From the NCBI GenBank assembly GCA_035651755.1, contig DASRFA010000007.1, positions 124,001-188,000 of the forward strand: DNA of 64,000 bases, read 5' to 3'. The position numbers and the translations under genes were made by a program. Below, one piece after another: positions 26,015 to 35,323 of the stretch. Every line of letters starts with the position of its first letter. Positions within the stretch are counted from its first letter, which is position 1. Source of the stretch: DASRFA01 sp035651755. Lineage in GTDB: Bacteria; Desulfobacterota; Binatia; UBA12015. A model generated the notes under the pieces. It made no database searches and had not been told where the DNA came from. It saw nothing but the letters and a program-made list of their open reading frames with translations.

Positions 26015-27046
26015 ATGGCTCGTCCGTCGCATGTCTCACCACCCGCGGACGTCGCGCGCCAGAGACGCGCCGGTGCGGACCCCGGTCCGCGCGCGCGGGC
26101 CGCGGCGTTCGAACGCTACGCGTGGGGCGTCCTCGCGTTCAGTCTGCTGGTGATCCTGTGGGGTGCGTACGTCCGCGCGAGCGGATCCGGCGCGGGCTGC
26201 GGGAGCCACTGGCCGCTCTGCAACGGCGTCGTCGTGCCGCGCGCGCCGGCGCTCGCGACCGTCATCGAGCTCACGCACCGCGTGACGAGCGGCGTCGCGC
26301 TCGTGCTGGTCGCCGGGCTCCTCGTCGGCGCGTGGCGGACCTTCCCGCGCGGCCACCTCGTCCGGCGCGCGGCGGCGGTCTCCGCGCTCTTCCTCGTGAG
26401 CGAGGCGCTGATCGGGGCCGGCCTCGTCCTCCTCGAGTACGTCGCGCACGACAGGCGGATCGCGCGCGGCTTCTGGGTCGCGGGGCACCTCGCGAACACG
26501 TTCTTCCTGGTCGCGTCGCTGGCGCTGACCGCCTGGTGGTCGAATGACGCGCGCGCACGGCCGGTGCGTGTGCGGGGAGGGACCGGCGCGCTTCTGTCGG
26601 CCGCGCTCCTCGGAATGCTCGTTCTCGGCGTGAGCGGCGCCGTGACCGCGCTCGGCGACACGCTCTTCCCGGTCGCGAGCCTGGCGCAGGGCGAGGCCCA
26701 GACGTTCTCGGAGAGCGCGCACCTCTTCGTGCGGTTACGGATCTGGCATCCCGCGCTGGCGCTGGTCGTCGGCATCGTCGCGACCACCGCCGCAGCGACC
26801 GCCGCGCGCCGGCGCGGCGACCCGCTCACGCGCCGCCTCGCCCTCGCTCTCGTCGCGCTCTACGGCGCGCAGCTCGCGGTCGGCGTCGCGAACGTCTGGC
26901 TTCTCGCGCCGATCCCGGTCCAGATCGCGCACCTGCTCCTCTCGGACGCGTGCTGGATCGCGTTGGTCCTGCTCGCCGCGGAGTCGCTCGGCGAAGCGAG
27001 CGCTCGGTCTTCCGCGATCGTCAACTTCCCCAGCGCTCGTCGGTGA
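26015..27046 (+). CDS. ctaA: Haem A synthase (COX15/CtaA family)
   Basis: Oxidises the C8 methyl of haem O to formyl, giving haem A for the cytochrome oxidase at 12-15 kb. The 343-residue protein has about eight helices. Family landmarks: WGAYVRASGSGAGCGSHWPL near the first helix (with the paired Cys loop CGSHWPLC), LTHRVTSGVAL with a haem His, LLEYVAHDR with the conserved Glu, and second-half histidines in RIWHPALAL and IAHLLLSD. ATG start at 26015. Its 3' end overlaps the convergent amidohydrolase gene by 26 bases. It is separated from ctaB by the leucine genes. Confidence 0.94.
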   Translation: MARPSHVSPPADVARQRRAGADPGPRARAAAFERYAWGVLAFSLLVILWGAYVRASGSGAGCGSHWPLCNGVVVPRAPALATVIELTHRVTSGVALVLVAGLLVGAWRTFPRGHLVRRAAAVSALFLVSEALIGAGLVLLEYVAHDRRIARGFWVAGHLANTFFLVASLALTAWWSNDARARPVRVRGGTGALLSAALLGMLVLGVSGAVTALGDTLFPVASLAQGEAQTFSESAHLFVRLRIWHPALALVVGIVATTAAATAARRRGDPLTRRLALALVALYGAQLAVGVANVWLLAPIPVQIAHLLLSDACWIALVLLAAESLGEASARSSAIVNFPSARR

Positions 27047-28163
27047 GGCCCCAGAACCTCGCCGCGTTCGTGCACACGATCTTCCGGCGCTCCTCCTCCG
27101 GCAGCTCGGCGAAGAGCGAGTCGATCACGCGCCGCGAGTACGGCCAGTCGTTGCCGTGGTGCGGGAAGTCGGTCGACCAGGCCATGTTGTCGACGCCGAC
27201 CTGGTGCCGCACGCTGACGCCGCTCCGGTCGACGATGAAGGTCGCGAGCCAGTGGTCGCGGAAGTAGTCGCTCGGGACGCGCTTCAGGGTGCTTCCCGCC
27301 CAGATGCGGTTCCGCCACCAGCGGTCGTCGGTCATCTCGAGGAAGTGCGGGATCCAGCCGACCCCGGTCTCGACGGCCGCCATGCGGAGCTTCGGGAAGC
27401 GGTCGAACACGCCCTGGAAGATCATCTCGGTGATGAGCGGCATCGTGAGCGAGAACGCGGTCGCGCCGATGGCGACCGCCGCCGACTTCGACGCGGCGGT
27501 CTTCGTCTGCTGCGCCGCGAGCAGGAGGTGGATCGAAACCGGCATGTCGTTGGCGGCGGCCGCGGCCCAGAAGGGATCGTCCTCGGGTCGCAGGTTGTCG
27601 CCGCCCGACGGCCACGCCGAGATCGCGACGCCGCGGAACCCTTCCTTCTTCGCGCGCTCGAGCTCCTTGACGGCGGTCTCGATGCCGACGTTCGGGGTCT
27701 GGAAGATGCCGATCAGGCGATCGGGGTCGGCGGCGCAGAAGCCTTCCTTCAGCCAGCGGTTGTAGGCGCGGATGCCGGCGAGATGCGCGTCGACGTCCTT
27801 GTTCTTCATGAACGTGAGCATCGCGCGCTGCGGCGGGTAGAGCATCTCGGCGTCGACGCCGTCGACGTCCATGATCTTCAGGCGCTCGGCGCCGTCGTGG
27901 CAGGACGGGTGGATGTTCACGCCGTAGCGCTTGCCCGTCCACTTGAGCTCCTCGGGGTGCGTGCCGACGCACGTCACGAGACCGAGGGGCTCGGGCGTGT
28001 TCGCGCCCATGTAGATCCAGGCGTGGCCGCCGTCGCCGTCGTCGACGAGCTTGGGCGCGGTGTCGAGGTACTTGCGCTCGAGCCATTTCTCCCAGAGGTC
28101 GGGCGGCTCCACGGTGTGCGAGTCGGCGGAAATGATGTGATACGAGCGTCGCGTCGCGGCCAT
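27021..28163 (-). CDS. Amidohydrolase-2 family metal-dependent hydrolase (COG2159)
   Basis: A 380-residue TIM-barrel protein of the ACMSD-like amidohydrolase group. It starts with YHIISADSHTVEPPDLWEKW, where the D-x-H pair is the usual N-terminal metal site, and has IMDVDGVDAEMLYP, VSIHLLL (His), and the C-terminal STDFPHHGNDWP loop with the catalytic Asp, followed by KIVCTNAARFWGL typical of the family. ATG at 28163 with GGAGG about 7 bases upstream. No signal peptide. Substrate cannot be told; families like this act as decarboxylases or hydrolases of aromatic compounds. Confidence 0.88.
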   Translation of the reverse strand: MAATRRSYHIISADSHTVEPPDLWEKWLERKYLDTAPKLVDDGDGGHAWIYMGANTPEPLGLVTCVGTHPEELKWTGKRYGVNIHPSCHDGAERLKIMDVDGVDAEMLYPPQRAMLTFMKNKDVDAHLAGIRAYNRWLKEGFCAADPDRLIGIFQTPNVGIETAVKELERAKKEGFRGVAISAWPSGGDNLRPEDDPFWAAAAANDMPVSIHLLLAAQQTKTAASKSAAVAIGATAFSLTMPLITEMIFQGVFDRFPKLRMAAVETGVGWIPHFLEMTDDRWWRNRIWAGSTLKRVPSDYFRDHWLATFIVDRSGVSVRHQVGVDNMAWSTDFPHHGNDWPYSRRVIDSLFAELPEEERRKIVCTNAARFWGLTDERWGS

Positions 28164-28252
28164 TTCAGTCGCCTCCTTCGAAACGACAACTGAATACGCC
28201 GCTCGCCGCCCGCTCGCCAGTCGGGCGGGAGCTCCCGCCGCTGGCATTTCCG

Positions 28253-30361
28253 TCAGGCGCGCGAGCGCTGGCGCGACCGGCGCGGGCGTCGCCCTGCGAC
28301 GGCCCGGAGCGGTGCCGATCGCCGCGCGGCAGCGGGCTCGGATTCGGGCACGAGCTCGAGCCGGGCGAGCCAGGCGGCGGCCTCGCCGTCGCTCGGCGCC
28401 CGCCAGTCGCCGCGCGGCGAGAGCGATCCACCGGATCCGACCTTGGTCGCGTCGGGCATGCAGCTGCGCTTGAACTGGCTCTGCCCGAAGAAGCGCTCGA
28501 GGAACGTCCGGAGGTGACGCTTGATCTCGCCGATCGGGTACTTCTCCCGCCACGCGAGCCAGGCGAGGAACGCGATGCGCGCGGGATCGAAGCCGAAGCG
28601 GAGCGTGTAGTAGAGGTTGAAGTCCTGCAGCTCGTAGGGGCCGACGAACGCTTCGGTGCCCTGATGCGGCTGCTCGCGGGCGTCGCCGGGCACGAGCTCG
28701 GGGCTGATCTCGGTCGCCAGGACGCGCTCGAGGACGTCGCTCGCGTCCGGCCCGAGCCGCCCGGTCTGCGCGACCCAGCGGATCACGTGCTGGATGAGCG
28801 TCTTCGGGACGCTCGCGTTCACCGCGTAGTGCGACATGTGATCGCCCACGCCGTAGGTGCACCAGCCGAGCGCGAGCTCGCTCAGGTCGCCGGTCCCGAC
28901 GACCAGGCCGCGGTGGAAGTTCGCGAGTCGGAAGAGGTGGCTCGTGCGCTCCCCCGCCTGGACGTTCTCGAACGTGACGTCGTAGACCGGCTTCCCGTCC
29001 GCGAAGGGATGCCCGATGTCGCGCAGCATCTGGAGGCAGCTCGGCCGGATGTCGAGCTCGTGCGCGGAGCAGCCGACCGCCGCCATGAGCTCGCGCGCCT
29101 GCGCGAGCGTGCGCTCGCCGGTCGCGAATCCCGGCATCGTGTAGGCGAGGATGTTCCGGCGCGGGAGCCCGAGTCGGTCCACGACCTGCGCGCAGACGAG
29201 GAGCGCGTGCGTCGAGTCGAGCCCGCCGGAGACGCCGATCACGAGCTTCTCGAGGCCGGTGAAGCGGAGGCGCTGCTCGAGGCCCTGCACCTGGATGTGG
29301 AAGACCTCGGCCGAGCGCTCGTCGCGCGCGGCCGGGTCGGACGGGACGTACGGGAAGCGATCCCAGCGCCGCTCGGGAAGGCGGCCTTCGGCGCGCGGCA
29401 GCTCGATCTCGATCGGCGCCGCGCGGAACCCGCGCAGCCCCGTGCGGTGGCGCTGCGCGGCCTGCGCGAAGGTCGTCTGGCGCATGCGCTCCTGCGCGAG
29501 CCGCTCGAGGTCGATCTCGCTCGACACCAAGCGCGGGCGATCCACGAAGCGCTCCGACTCCGCGAGGACCTGCCCGTTCTCCGCGATCAGCGCGTGGCCG
29601 TCCCAAGCGAGGTCGGTCGTCGACTCGCCGGGACCCGCGGCCGAGTAGAGGTAGGCCGCGATGCAGCGCGCCGACTGGTTCGCGACCAGCTGCCGGCGGT
29701 AGTCGGCCTTGCCGACCGTGATGTTCGAGGCCGAGAGGTTCAGCAGGACCGTCGCGCCCGCGAGCGCCGCGAACGACGACGGCGGGATCGGGACCCAGAC
29801 GTCCTCGCACACCTCGACGTGGACGGTGAGGAGCGGCTGCGCCGCGAACGGGAACAGGAGGTCGGTGCCGAACGGGACGGCGCGCTGGCCGGCGACGTCG
29901 ACCGACTGCGCGATCGCGGCGTCGCCCGGGCTGAAGTGCCGGAGTTCGTAGAACTCGCGGTAGTTCGGGATGTACGTCTTCGGCACGATCCCGACGATCC
30001 GCCCACCCGCGACGACTGCGCCGCAGTTGAAGAGGAGCTGGCCGATTTCCATCGGCACGCCGACGACGGCGACGGTCGCGAGCCCGCCGGTCGCGTCGAC
30101 GACCGCGCGCAGCGCCTGTTCCGACTGCGCGAGCAGCGCGCGCTGCTGGAACAGGTCCTGGCACGAGTACGCGGAGAGCCCGAGCTCGGGGAAGAGCACG
30201 ATCGCCGTGCGGCGCTCGGCGGCCTCGCGCAGGAGCTCGATCGTGGCGCGCGCGTTGAACTCCGGATCCGCGACCCGAACCTCTGGCGTCGCGACCGCGA
30301 CCCGCACGAGGTCGTGGCCGTGGAAGTCGAAGAAGTCGCGTCCCGGCATCATGGCCTTCAT
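28253..30361 (-). CDS. nadE: Glutamine-dependent NAD+ synthetase
   Basis: Final step of NAD synthesis: amidates deamido-NAD using ammonia released from glutamine. The 702-residue two-domain protein has an N-terminal nitrilase-type glutaminase (Glu59 in FPELGLSAYSCQD, Lys128 in VPKTYIPNYREF, Cys185 in VEVCEDVW) and a C-terminal synthetase with the P-loop VSGGLDST (about 377-384), GTGDLSELALGW and RSCMPDATK. A basic Arg-rich tail follows residue 670. ATG at 30361 (other Met codons at residues 4 and 5). It lies 31 bases past the MetB-type gene stop. Confidence 0.95.
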   Translation of the reverse strand: MKAMMPGRDFFDFHGHDLVRVAVATPEVRVADPEFNARATIELLREAAERRTAIVLFPELGLSAYSCQDLFQQRALLAQSEQALRAVVDATGGLATVAVVGVPMEIGQLLFNCGAVVAGGRIVGIVPKTYIPNYREFYELRHFSPGDAAIAQSVDVAGQRAVPFGTDLLFPFAAQPLLTVHVEVCEDVWVPIPPSSFAALAGATVLLNLSASNITVGKADYRRQLVANQSARCIAAYLYSAAGPGESTTDLAWDGHALIAENGQVLAESERFVDRPRLVSSEIDLERLAQERMRQTTFAQAAQRHRTGLRGFRAAPIEIELPRAEGRLPERRWDRFPYVPSDPAARDERSAEVFHIQVQGLEQRLRFTGLEKLVIGVSGGLDSTHALLVCAQVVDRLGLPRRNILAYTMPGFATGERTLAQARELMAAVGCSAHELDIRPSCLQMLRDIGHPFADGKPVYDVTFENVQAGERTSHLFRLANFHRGLVVGTGDLSELALGWCTYGVGDHMSHYAVNASVPKTLIQHVIRWVAQTGRLGPDASDVLERVLATEISPELVPGDAREQPHQGTEAFVGPYELQDFNLYYTLRFGFDPARIAFLAWLAWREKYPIGEIKRHLRTFLERFFGQSQFKRSCMPDATKVGSGGSLSPRGDWRAPSDGEAAAWLARLELVPESEPAAARRSAPLRAVAGRRPRRSRQRSRA

Positions 30362-30392
30362 CGGCGGTCGCCGCGGCGCTCGCGAGCCGAGC

Positions 30393-31604
30393 TCACGCGA
30401 CCTCGAGCGCCTGGCGGAGGTCTTCCATCAAGTCGTCCGCGTCCTCGAGGCCGACGCTCAGGCGGATCAGGTTGTCCTTGATGCCGATCTCGAGCCGCTC
30501 CTCGGTCGTGAGCTCGAAGAAGCTCATGAGCGAGGGCTGCTCGATGAGCGACTCGACCCCGCCCATCGACGGCGCGATCTGCGGGATGCGGACCGCGTCC
30601 ACGATCCGCGACGCGACCCGCAGGTCGCCCTTCACCTCGAAGCTCACGACGCCGCCGAAGCCGCGCATCTGGCGGCGCGCGATCTCGTGGCCGGGATGGG
30701 TCGGCAGCCCGGCGTAGTGCACGCGCTCGACGCGCGGGTGCGCCGCCAGCATCTCGGCGATCCGCTGCGCGGTCTCGTTGTGCCGGGCCACTCGCAGCTC
30801 GAGGGTCTTCAGACCGCGGATGAGCAGGTACGCCGCATGCGGGTCGAGGATCGCGCCCAGGACGCCCTGGTACTGGCGGATCCCGTCGATCACGTCGGCG
30901 CGCCCGAGGATCACGCCGCCCAGCACGTCGTTGTGGCCGGCGAGGAACTTCGTCGCCGAGTGGAGGACGAGGTCGATGCCGTGGGCGATCGGCCGCTGGT
31001 TGATCGGGGTCGCGAGCGTCGAGTCGATGATCGTGAGCAGGCGATGTCGCCGCCCGATGTCGGCGATCCGGTCGAGGTCGACGATCTTGTTGTACGGGTT
31101 CGTCGGCGACTCGCTGATCAGGACGCGCGTCTTCGGCGTCACCGCCGCCTCGAGCGCCTCATCGTTGCCGGTCTCGACGATCGACACGTCGACCCCGAAC
31201 TTCGCGAGCACCGTGCGGCAGAACTGGCGCGTCCGGCGGTAGCAGTCGTCGGTCAGGATGACGTGCTGTCCCTGCTGCACGACCGCGAGGAGCGTCGTCG
31301 TGATCGCCGCCATGCCGCTCGCGAATGCGAGCCCGGCCTCCGCGCCCTCGATCGCCGCGCACTTCGCCTCGGCGATGCGCTGCGTGGGGTTGCCGTAGCG
31401 CCCGTACTCCTCGCGATCGGCGTTGCCCGACATGTAGTCGACGAGCTCGGCCGTGTCGCGGAAGACGTAGGTCGCCGTCTGGAAGATCGGGGTCGTGATC
31501 GCGTTGCCCGGGCGCGGCCGCTTCTCGCCGCCGTGGATGGCCTCGGTGGAGGCGCCCGGGCGGCGATCGCCGCGATGTCGTCGGTCGTCCGGCGTCCGGC
31601 TCAC
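30393..31604 (-). CDS. Cys/Met metabolism PLP enzyme (cystathionine gamma-synthase or sulfhydrylase type)
   Basis: A 403-residue fold-type I PLP enzyme of the MetB/MetC/MetZ family. Motifs: STEAIHGGEKRPRPGNAITT, YGRYGNPTQRIAEAK, the PLP-stacking block SESPTNPYNKIVD (about 164-176), IIDSTLATP and the PLP lysine Lys219 in LHSATKFLAGHND. The GTG start overlaps the thrC stop (GTGA), so the two genes are translationally coupled. Since ThrC uses O-phosphohomoserine, this enzyme probably takes a homoserine ester to cystathionine or homocysteine, but cystathionine lyase activity cannot be excluded. Confidence 0.9.
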   Translation of the reverse strand: MSRTPDDRRHRGDRRPGASTEAIHGGEKRPRPGNAITTPIFQTATYVFRDTAELVDYMSGNADREEYGRYGNPTQRIAEAKCAAIEGAEAGLAFASGMAAITTTLLAVVQQGQHVILTDDCYRRTRQFCRTVLAKFGVDVSIVETGNDEALEAAVTPKTRVLISESPTNPYNKIVDLDRIADIGRRHRLLTIIDSTLATPINQRPIAHGIDLVLHSATKFLAGHNDVLGGVILGRADVIDGIRQYQGVLGAILDPHAAYLLIRGLKTLELRVARHNETAQRIAEMLAAHPRVERVHYAGLPTHPGHEIARRQMRGFGGVVSFEVKGDLRVASRIVDAVRIPQIAPSMGGVESLIEQPSLMSFFELTTEERLEIGIKDNLIRLSVGLEDADDLMEDLRQALEVA

Positions 31605-32971
31605 GACGCGGCCTCCGCGAGGCGCGACGCTTCGGCCTGCTGCACGTCGATGCAGCGGCGGAGCGCGTCGCATACCCGGCCGAGGTCGTTCGGCAGCTCG
31701 ATCGGCTCGTTGGCGTAGCGCGCGGCGAGCCCGGGAAGCTTCCTCTGGTGGTACGCCGCCTTCTGGTCGGCGAACTTGAGGCCGTGCGCGGTCGAGATCA
31801 CGACCACGCGCTCGTCGCTCTTGATGTCGCCGCGCTCGCGCAGCTTGATCAGCGCCGCGAGCGCGACGCCGGTGTGCGGACAGTTGAACATGCCGGTGCG
31901 ATCGGCCCACGCCGCGGCGTCGGCGAGCTCTTCCTCGCTCGCCTGCTCGACGATCCCGTCGAACTCCTGCAGCGCGCGGACCGCTTTCTTGTAGCTCACC
32001 GGGTTGCCGATCTGGATCGCGCTCGCGAGCGTCGCCTTCGCCTGGACGGGCGCGAACTCCCGGAAGCCCTTCTTGTAGGCGAGGTAGAGCGGGTTCGCGT
32101 GCTGCGCCTGCGCGACGACGATGCGCGGGCGCTTCGAGATCATCCCGAGGCTCTCCATCAGGAGGAAGCCCTTCGCGAGCGCGCTCACGTTGCCGAGGTT
32201 GCCGCCCGGGATGACGATCGTGTCCGGGACCTCCCAGTCGAACTGCTGGACGATCTCCATGCCGACCGTCTTCTGGCCCTCGATGCGGAGCGAGTTCATC
32301 GAGTTCGCGAGGTAGACGTTCTCGCGCTCGGTGAGCTCCTGCACGGTGCGCATGCAGCCGTCGAAGTCGGTGTCGAGCGAGAGCACGATCGCGCCGTTCG
32401 AGATCGGCTGCACGAGCTGCGCGAGCGAGACCTTGTTGCGCGGCAGGAGCACGACGGCCGGAATTCCCGCGGCGGCGGCGTAGGCGGCGAGCGCGGCCGA
32501 CGTGTCGCCGGTCGACGCGCACGCGACGGCCGGGATGTCCTGGCCCTGTGCCCGCATCTCCTTCACGACGCTCACGAGCACGGTCATGCCGAGGTCCTTG
32601 AACGACCCGGTGTGGGAGTTGCCGCACTGCTTGACCCAGAGATCCGGGAGCCCGATCTCGCGTCCGAAGCGCTCCGCCCAGAAGAGGTTCGAGCCGCCCT
32701 CGTACATGCTGACGATGTTCTCGGCGGAGATCTGCGGCAGCACCATCTCCTTCCGGCACCAGACGCCCGAGCCGTACGGCCACTCGGTGGACCGCAGCCG
32801 GCCGTCGAACTTCGCCTTCCAGGCGTCGGGCGCCGTCCGCTTGAGCCGCGCCTCGTCGTGCACGACCTCCAGCAGCTCGCCGCACTTCCGGCAGCGGTAG
32901 ACGACCTCGAAGACGTCGTAGCGCTCCGCGCATGCCGGATCGATGCACTGGAACCAGCAGGTGTGCTTCAT
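31601..32971 (-). CDS. thrC: Threonine synthase
   Basis: Converts O-phosphohomoserine to threonine with PLP. The 456-residue product begins with two cysteine pairs (CIDPAC, CRKC at residues 9-14 and 27-30) that may form a small zinc ribbon, as in several bacterial threonine synthases. The PLP lysine is Lys125 in NSHTGSFKDLGM; ACASTGDTSAALAAYAA binds the phosphate, and VIPGGNLGNVSA follows. ATG at 32971; the 690-base region upstream is gene-free. Couples to the MetB-type gene downstream, marking the Met/Thr branch point. Confidence 0.95.
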   Translation of the reverse strand: MKHTCWFQCIDPACAERYDVFEVVYRCRKCGELLEVVHDEARLKRTAPDAWKAKFDGRLRSTEWPYGSGVWCRKEMVLPQISAENIVSMYEGGSNLFWAERFGREIGLPDLWVKQCGNSHTGSFKDLGMTVLVSVVKEMRAQGQDIPAVACASTGDTSAALAAYAAAAGIPAVVLLPRNKVSLAQLVQPISNGAIVLSLDTDFDGCMRTVQELTERENVYLANSMNSLRIEGQKTVGMEIVQQFDWEVPDTIVIPGGNLGNVSALAKGFLLMESLGMISKRPRIVVAQAQHANPLYLAYKKGFREFAPVQAKATLASAIQIGNPVSYKKAVRALQEFDGIVEQASEEELADAAAWADRTGMFNCPHTGVALAALIKLRERGDIKSDERVVVISTAHGLKFADQKAAYHQRKLPGLAARYANEPIELPNDLGRVCDALRRCIDVQQAEASRLAEAAS

Positions 32972-33664
32972 GGCGCCCGTTTTAGCACGCCGCGCGAGCC
33001 CACGAACGGTGCGGCCTCGCCCGTGGAAACCAGTTGCCAGCGCGTCTTCGCTTTGTGCTGCCTGTGGGCCGCCGGAGCCGTTTGGGCTGGCGCTCGATGG
33101 AGGTGGGCCGCCGGAGCCGTGTTTGCGGGCGTCTCGCTCCGGGTCTCACTCGCGGGGAGGAAGTGCGGCCCGAATTGTTTCATGAATCAATGTGGGGCCG
33201 GATGATTGTCCCGCTGCTTCGACAGTCGCTCGCTTGCCCGCAGACACGGCTCCGGCTGCGTCGCAGCGGTGGCCCGCCCAAACGGCTCCGGCTGCCTCGG
33301 CGCCGTCCGCGGCGCGGACGCCGGCGCCGGGTTCGACGGGACTGCAAGCCGGCTAGATCGGCGCGGCGTGCCTTGCGCTCCTACCTGCCGGCGGACGGTG
33401 TGACTGGGTGTGGGTAGTCACGCCCAGCCCACCACCCCAACCACACGACCGCGCGCGGACTCCGGAGAAGGTGAGCCGGGCGCGTTGGTGCGGGCAAGCG
33501 AGCGACTGTCGAGCGAGCGGGACAATCACCCGCCCCCACCTTTAAAAATGCAATAATTCGGGGCGCACTTCCGCCCCCGCGAACGAGACCCGGAGCGAGA
33601 CGCCCGCACAAACGCGCCCGGCGGCCACAGGCACCAGGCAACCAACCGCGCGCGAGCGCTGAGT
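32972..33664. other. Gene-free region between thrC and the DUF1329 gene
   Basis: 693 bases upstream of thrC and downstream of the DUF1329 gene. Open frames here are Arg-rich and mirror one another across an inverted repeat, so I do not call a gene. It contains the long inverted repeat described separately, several copies of a short cggctccggc element on both strands (for example near 33066-33083, 33104-33120, 33246-33257, 33281-33292), and a single A/T-rich patch at 33541-33558. Confidence 0.7.
33103..33628. repeat. Long imperfect inverted repeat (arms about 140 bases)
   Basis: Left arm 33103-33242 and right arm 33489-33628 are reverse complements over about 140 bases with scattered mismatches and a poorly matching middle (around 33178-33200 against 33538-33555). 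Perfect blocks include gcgggcgtctcgctccgggt, gattgtcccgct and gacagtcgctcgcttgcccg. The two arms are separated by 246 bases. Outside them the match continues weakly (tgcctgtgg on the right, ctgcctgtggg on the left). Target duplications and a transposase are not seen. Confidence 0.8.
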
Positions 33665-34993
33665 TCACTTCCCCGTCTTCATCATGGTCTCGGTCATGAA
33701 GTAGTCCTCGGGGAAGACGATGTGGCTATAGAAGCCGGCCTTCGGGCTCGACTTGATGCCGGCGACCGTGGCGCGGTTCAGCTTGATGTTCTCGGCGCAC
33801 TGGTACGCGGAGTTCGAGCCCTGGAGGTAGTCGACCTTTCCGTTCGGCCGCGTGAAGGCGATCGGGTTCCACGCCATCACCTGGAGGGTGTTCAGCAGCT
33901 CGCCCTTCCAGTCGAACTTGCGGTTCCAGGCGCCCTGAAACGTGATCTTGTCGATCCAGAGCTCGAGCTTGCCGTAGAGGTAGTACTTGTCCTTCGGCAC
34001 GCCCTCGACGACCCAGAAGCGACGCTTCGCGAGCACGGCGGCGCCGTGCGGCGCCCAGGCGACGCCCTTCCAGTCCGGGTCCATGTAGCCGATGAACGGA
34101 AGGTCGGGCCAATCCGCGTCCCAGCCCTTGCCGTCGATCCACTTCGACTTGGACTTGCCCTCGAGGTTGAGCGACTCGGCGATGCGCATGCCGTCGGTCT
34201 CTTCCTTGAGGGTCCACTCGAAGTCCTCCGGCTTGCCGTCGAAGAACGGGCCGTCGTCCTGGCTCATGTCGGAGCCGAGGAAGCCGTCGGAGCGGTTCGA
34301 AGGGCTGACGGCGCGAACGCGGCGCAGCGCGGGGACGTACGCCCAGCTGGAGTCGCGCTTGCCGGGATCGCGATAGCGCCACGAGAGCGCGGCGGTGCCG
34401 TTCAGGTCCGCCGGCGTGTCGGTCACCGCGAGGAACTGCGAGAGGAAGTTCTGCGGGTTCGGGCGGCGCTCCGACTCGGTGACGCCGTCGTAGTAAGCGA
34501 AGCTCACGCGCTGATCCGTCCGGCGCTCCATGCCGGTCGGCGACACCCAGTTCACCTGCGACTCGTTGTACGAGTTCCCATAGTAGTAGAACCGGTAGAA
34601 CTGGTTCCACACGATCTTGACGCCCGCCTGCGGGTCCTTGGGATCGATCCGCGGGAAGGGATAGCCGAGGATGAAGGGCGGCTGCTGGCCGGTCTCGACG
34701 CTCAGGATCTCGCCGGTCGGCCCGATCTTGAACTTTCCTTCGTTGCTCTCCGTGGCCGACTTGAAGTCGGGCGGCCAGTTGTACTTGTCGGCCGGCCACT
34801 CGGCGACGGGGTTCTGGTACTCGCCCTCCCGGTAGTGCTTCAGGATCTCCGGCGGCAGGAGACCGTCGACCTGCTTCCACGTGCTCTGGTCGATCTTCTC
34901 GCCGGCTTTCGGCTCGTCGGCCCGGCTCGCGATCGGGAACGCGAGCGCGAAGACGAAGGCGACGGCGGCTGCTCTCTGGATTCCACGTTGCAT
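33665..34993 (-). CDS. DUF1329 exported protein
   Basis: A 442-residue exported protein with a signal peptide (residues 1-25, ending ASRADE). It matches the DUF1329 family in length and in blocks such as QFYRFYYYGNSYNES, RDPGKRDSSWAYVPALRRVR, SPSNRSDGFLGSDMSQDDGP and the C-terminal DKITFQGAWNRKFDWKGE. DUF1329 proteins are periplasmic or outer-membrane-associated with a LolA/B-like fold suspected, and are usually encoded with a DUF1302 protein, which here lies at 36.6 kb. ATG at 34993 has AGGAAGGA upstream. Confidence 0.9.
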   Translation of the reverse strand: MQRGIQRAAAVAFVFALAFPIASRADEPKAGEKIDQSTWKQVDGLLPPEILKHYREGEYQNPVAEWPADKYNWPPDFKSATESNEGKFKIGPTGEILSVETGQQPPFILGYPFPRIDPKDPQAGVKIVWNQFYRFYYYGNSYNESQVNWVSPTGMERRTDQRVSFAYYDGVTESERRPNPQNFLSQFLAVTDTPADLNGTAALSWRYRDPGKRDSSWAYVPALRRVRAVSPSNRSDGFLGSDMSQDDGPFFDGKPEDFEWTLKEETDGMRIAESLNLEGKSKSKWIDGKGWDADWPDLPFIGYMDPDWKGVAWAPHGAAVLAKRRFWVVEGVPKDKYYLYGKLELWIDKITFQGAWNRKFDWKGELLNTLQVMAWNPIAFTRPNGKVDYLQGSNSAYQCAENIKLNRATVAGIKSSPKAGFYSHIVFPEDYFMTETMMKTGK

Positions 34994-35323
34994 GGAGCGT
35001 CCTTCCTTTCTCGACCGGAGGGCGAGGGTCGGGCAGCCCGGCGGGCGGATGAATCGATCACTGCCACGAGGGCCCTTTTCACGACAAGAGCGGACGCCCC
35101 GGAGCCGTCCCGCACCGCGCCGGGTGCGCCGCTGGTCCTCCGCGACTGCTTAGACGAGCGAGCCGGCGAATCGTCCAGCCCGCCGGGCTCGCAAGTTCCC
35201 GGTCGACCGGGCGACGCGGGTGGCACCGCAGGGCGACGTTCGATACGACGGAGGCTCTCGCCGCGCCGCAGCCGTCGGCGCGAGGTACGGGCCCGCGGCC
35301 GGGCTCCAGCAGGGGTGAGATCG
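34994..35323. other. Divergent intergenic region
   Basis: 330 bases between the DUF1329 gene (minus) and the small helical protein gene (plus). No gene, no clear promoter hexamer pairs; it should hold both promoters. Confidence 0.35.

Noticed and set aside
33034..33417. Arg-rich open frame in the gene-free region
   Set aside because: Its sequence mirrors the opposite-strand frame at 33381-33668 because of the inverted repeat; no family, no ribosome site.
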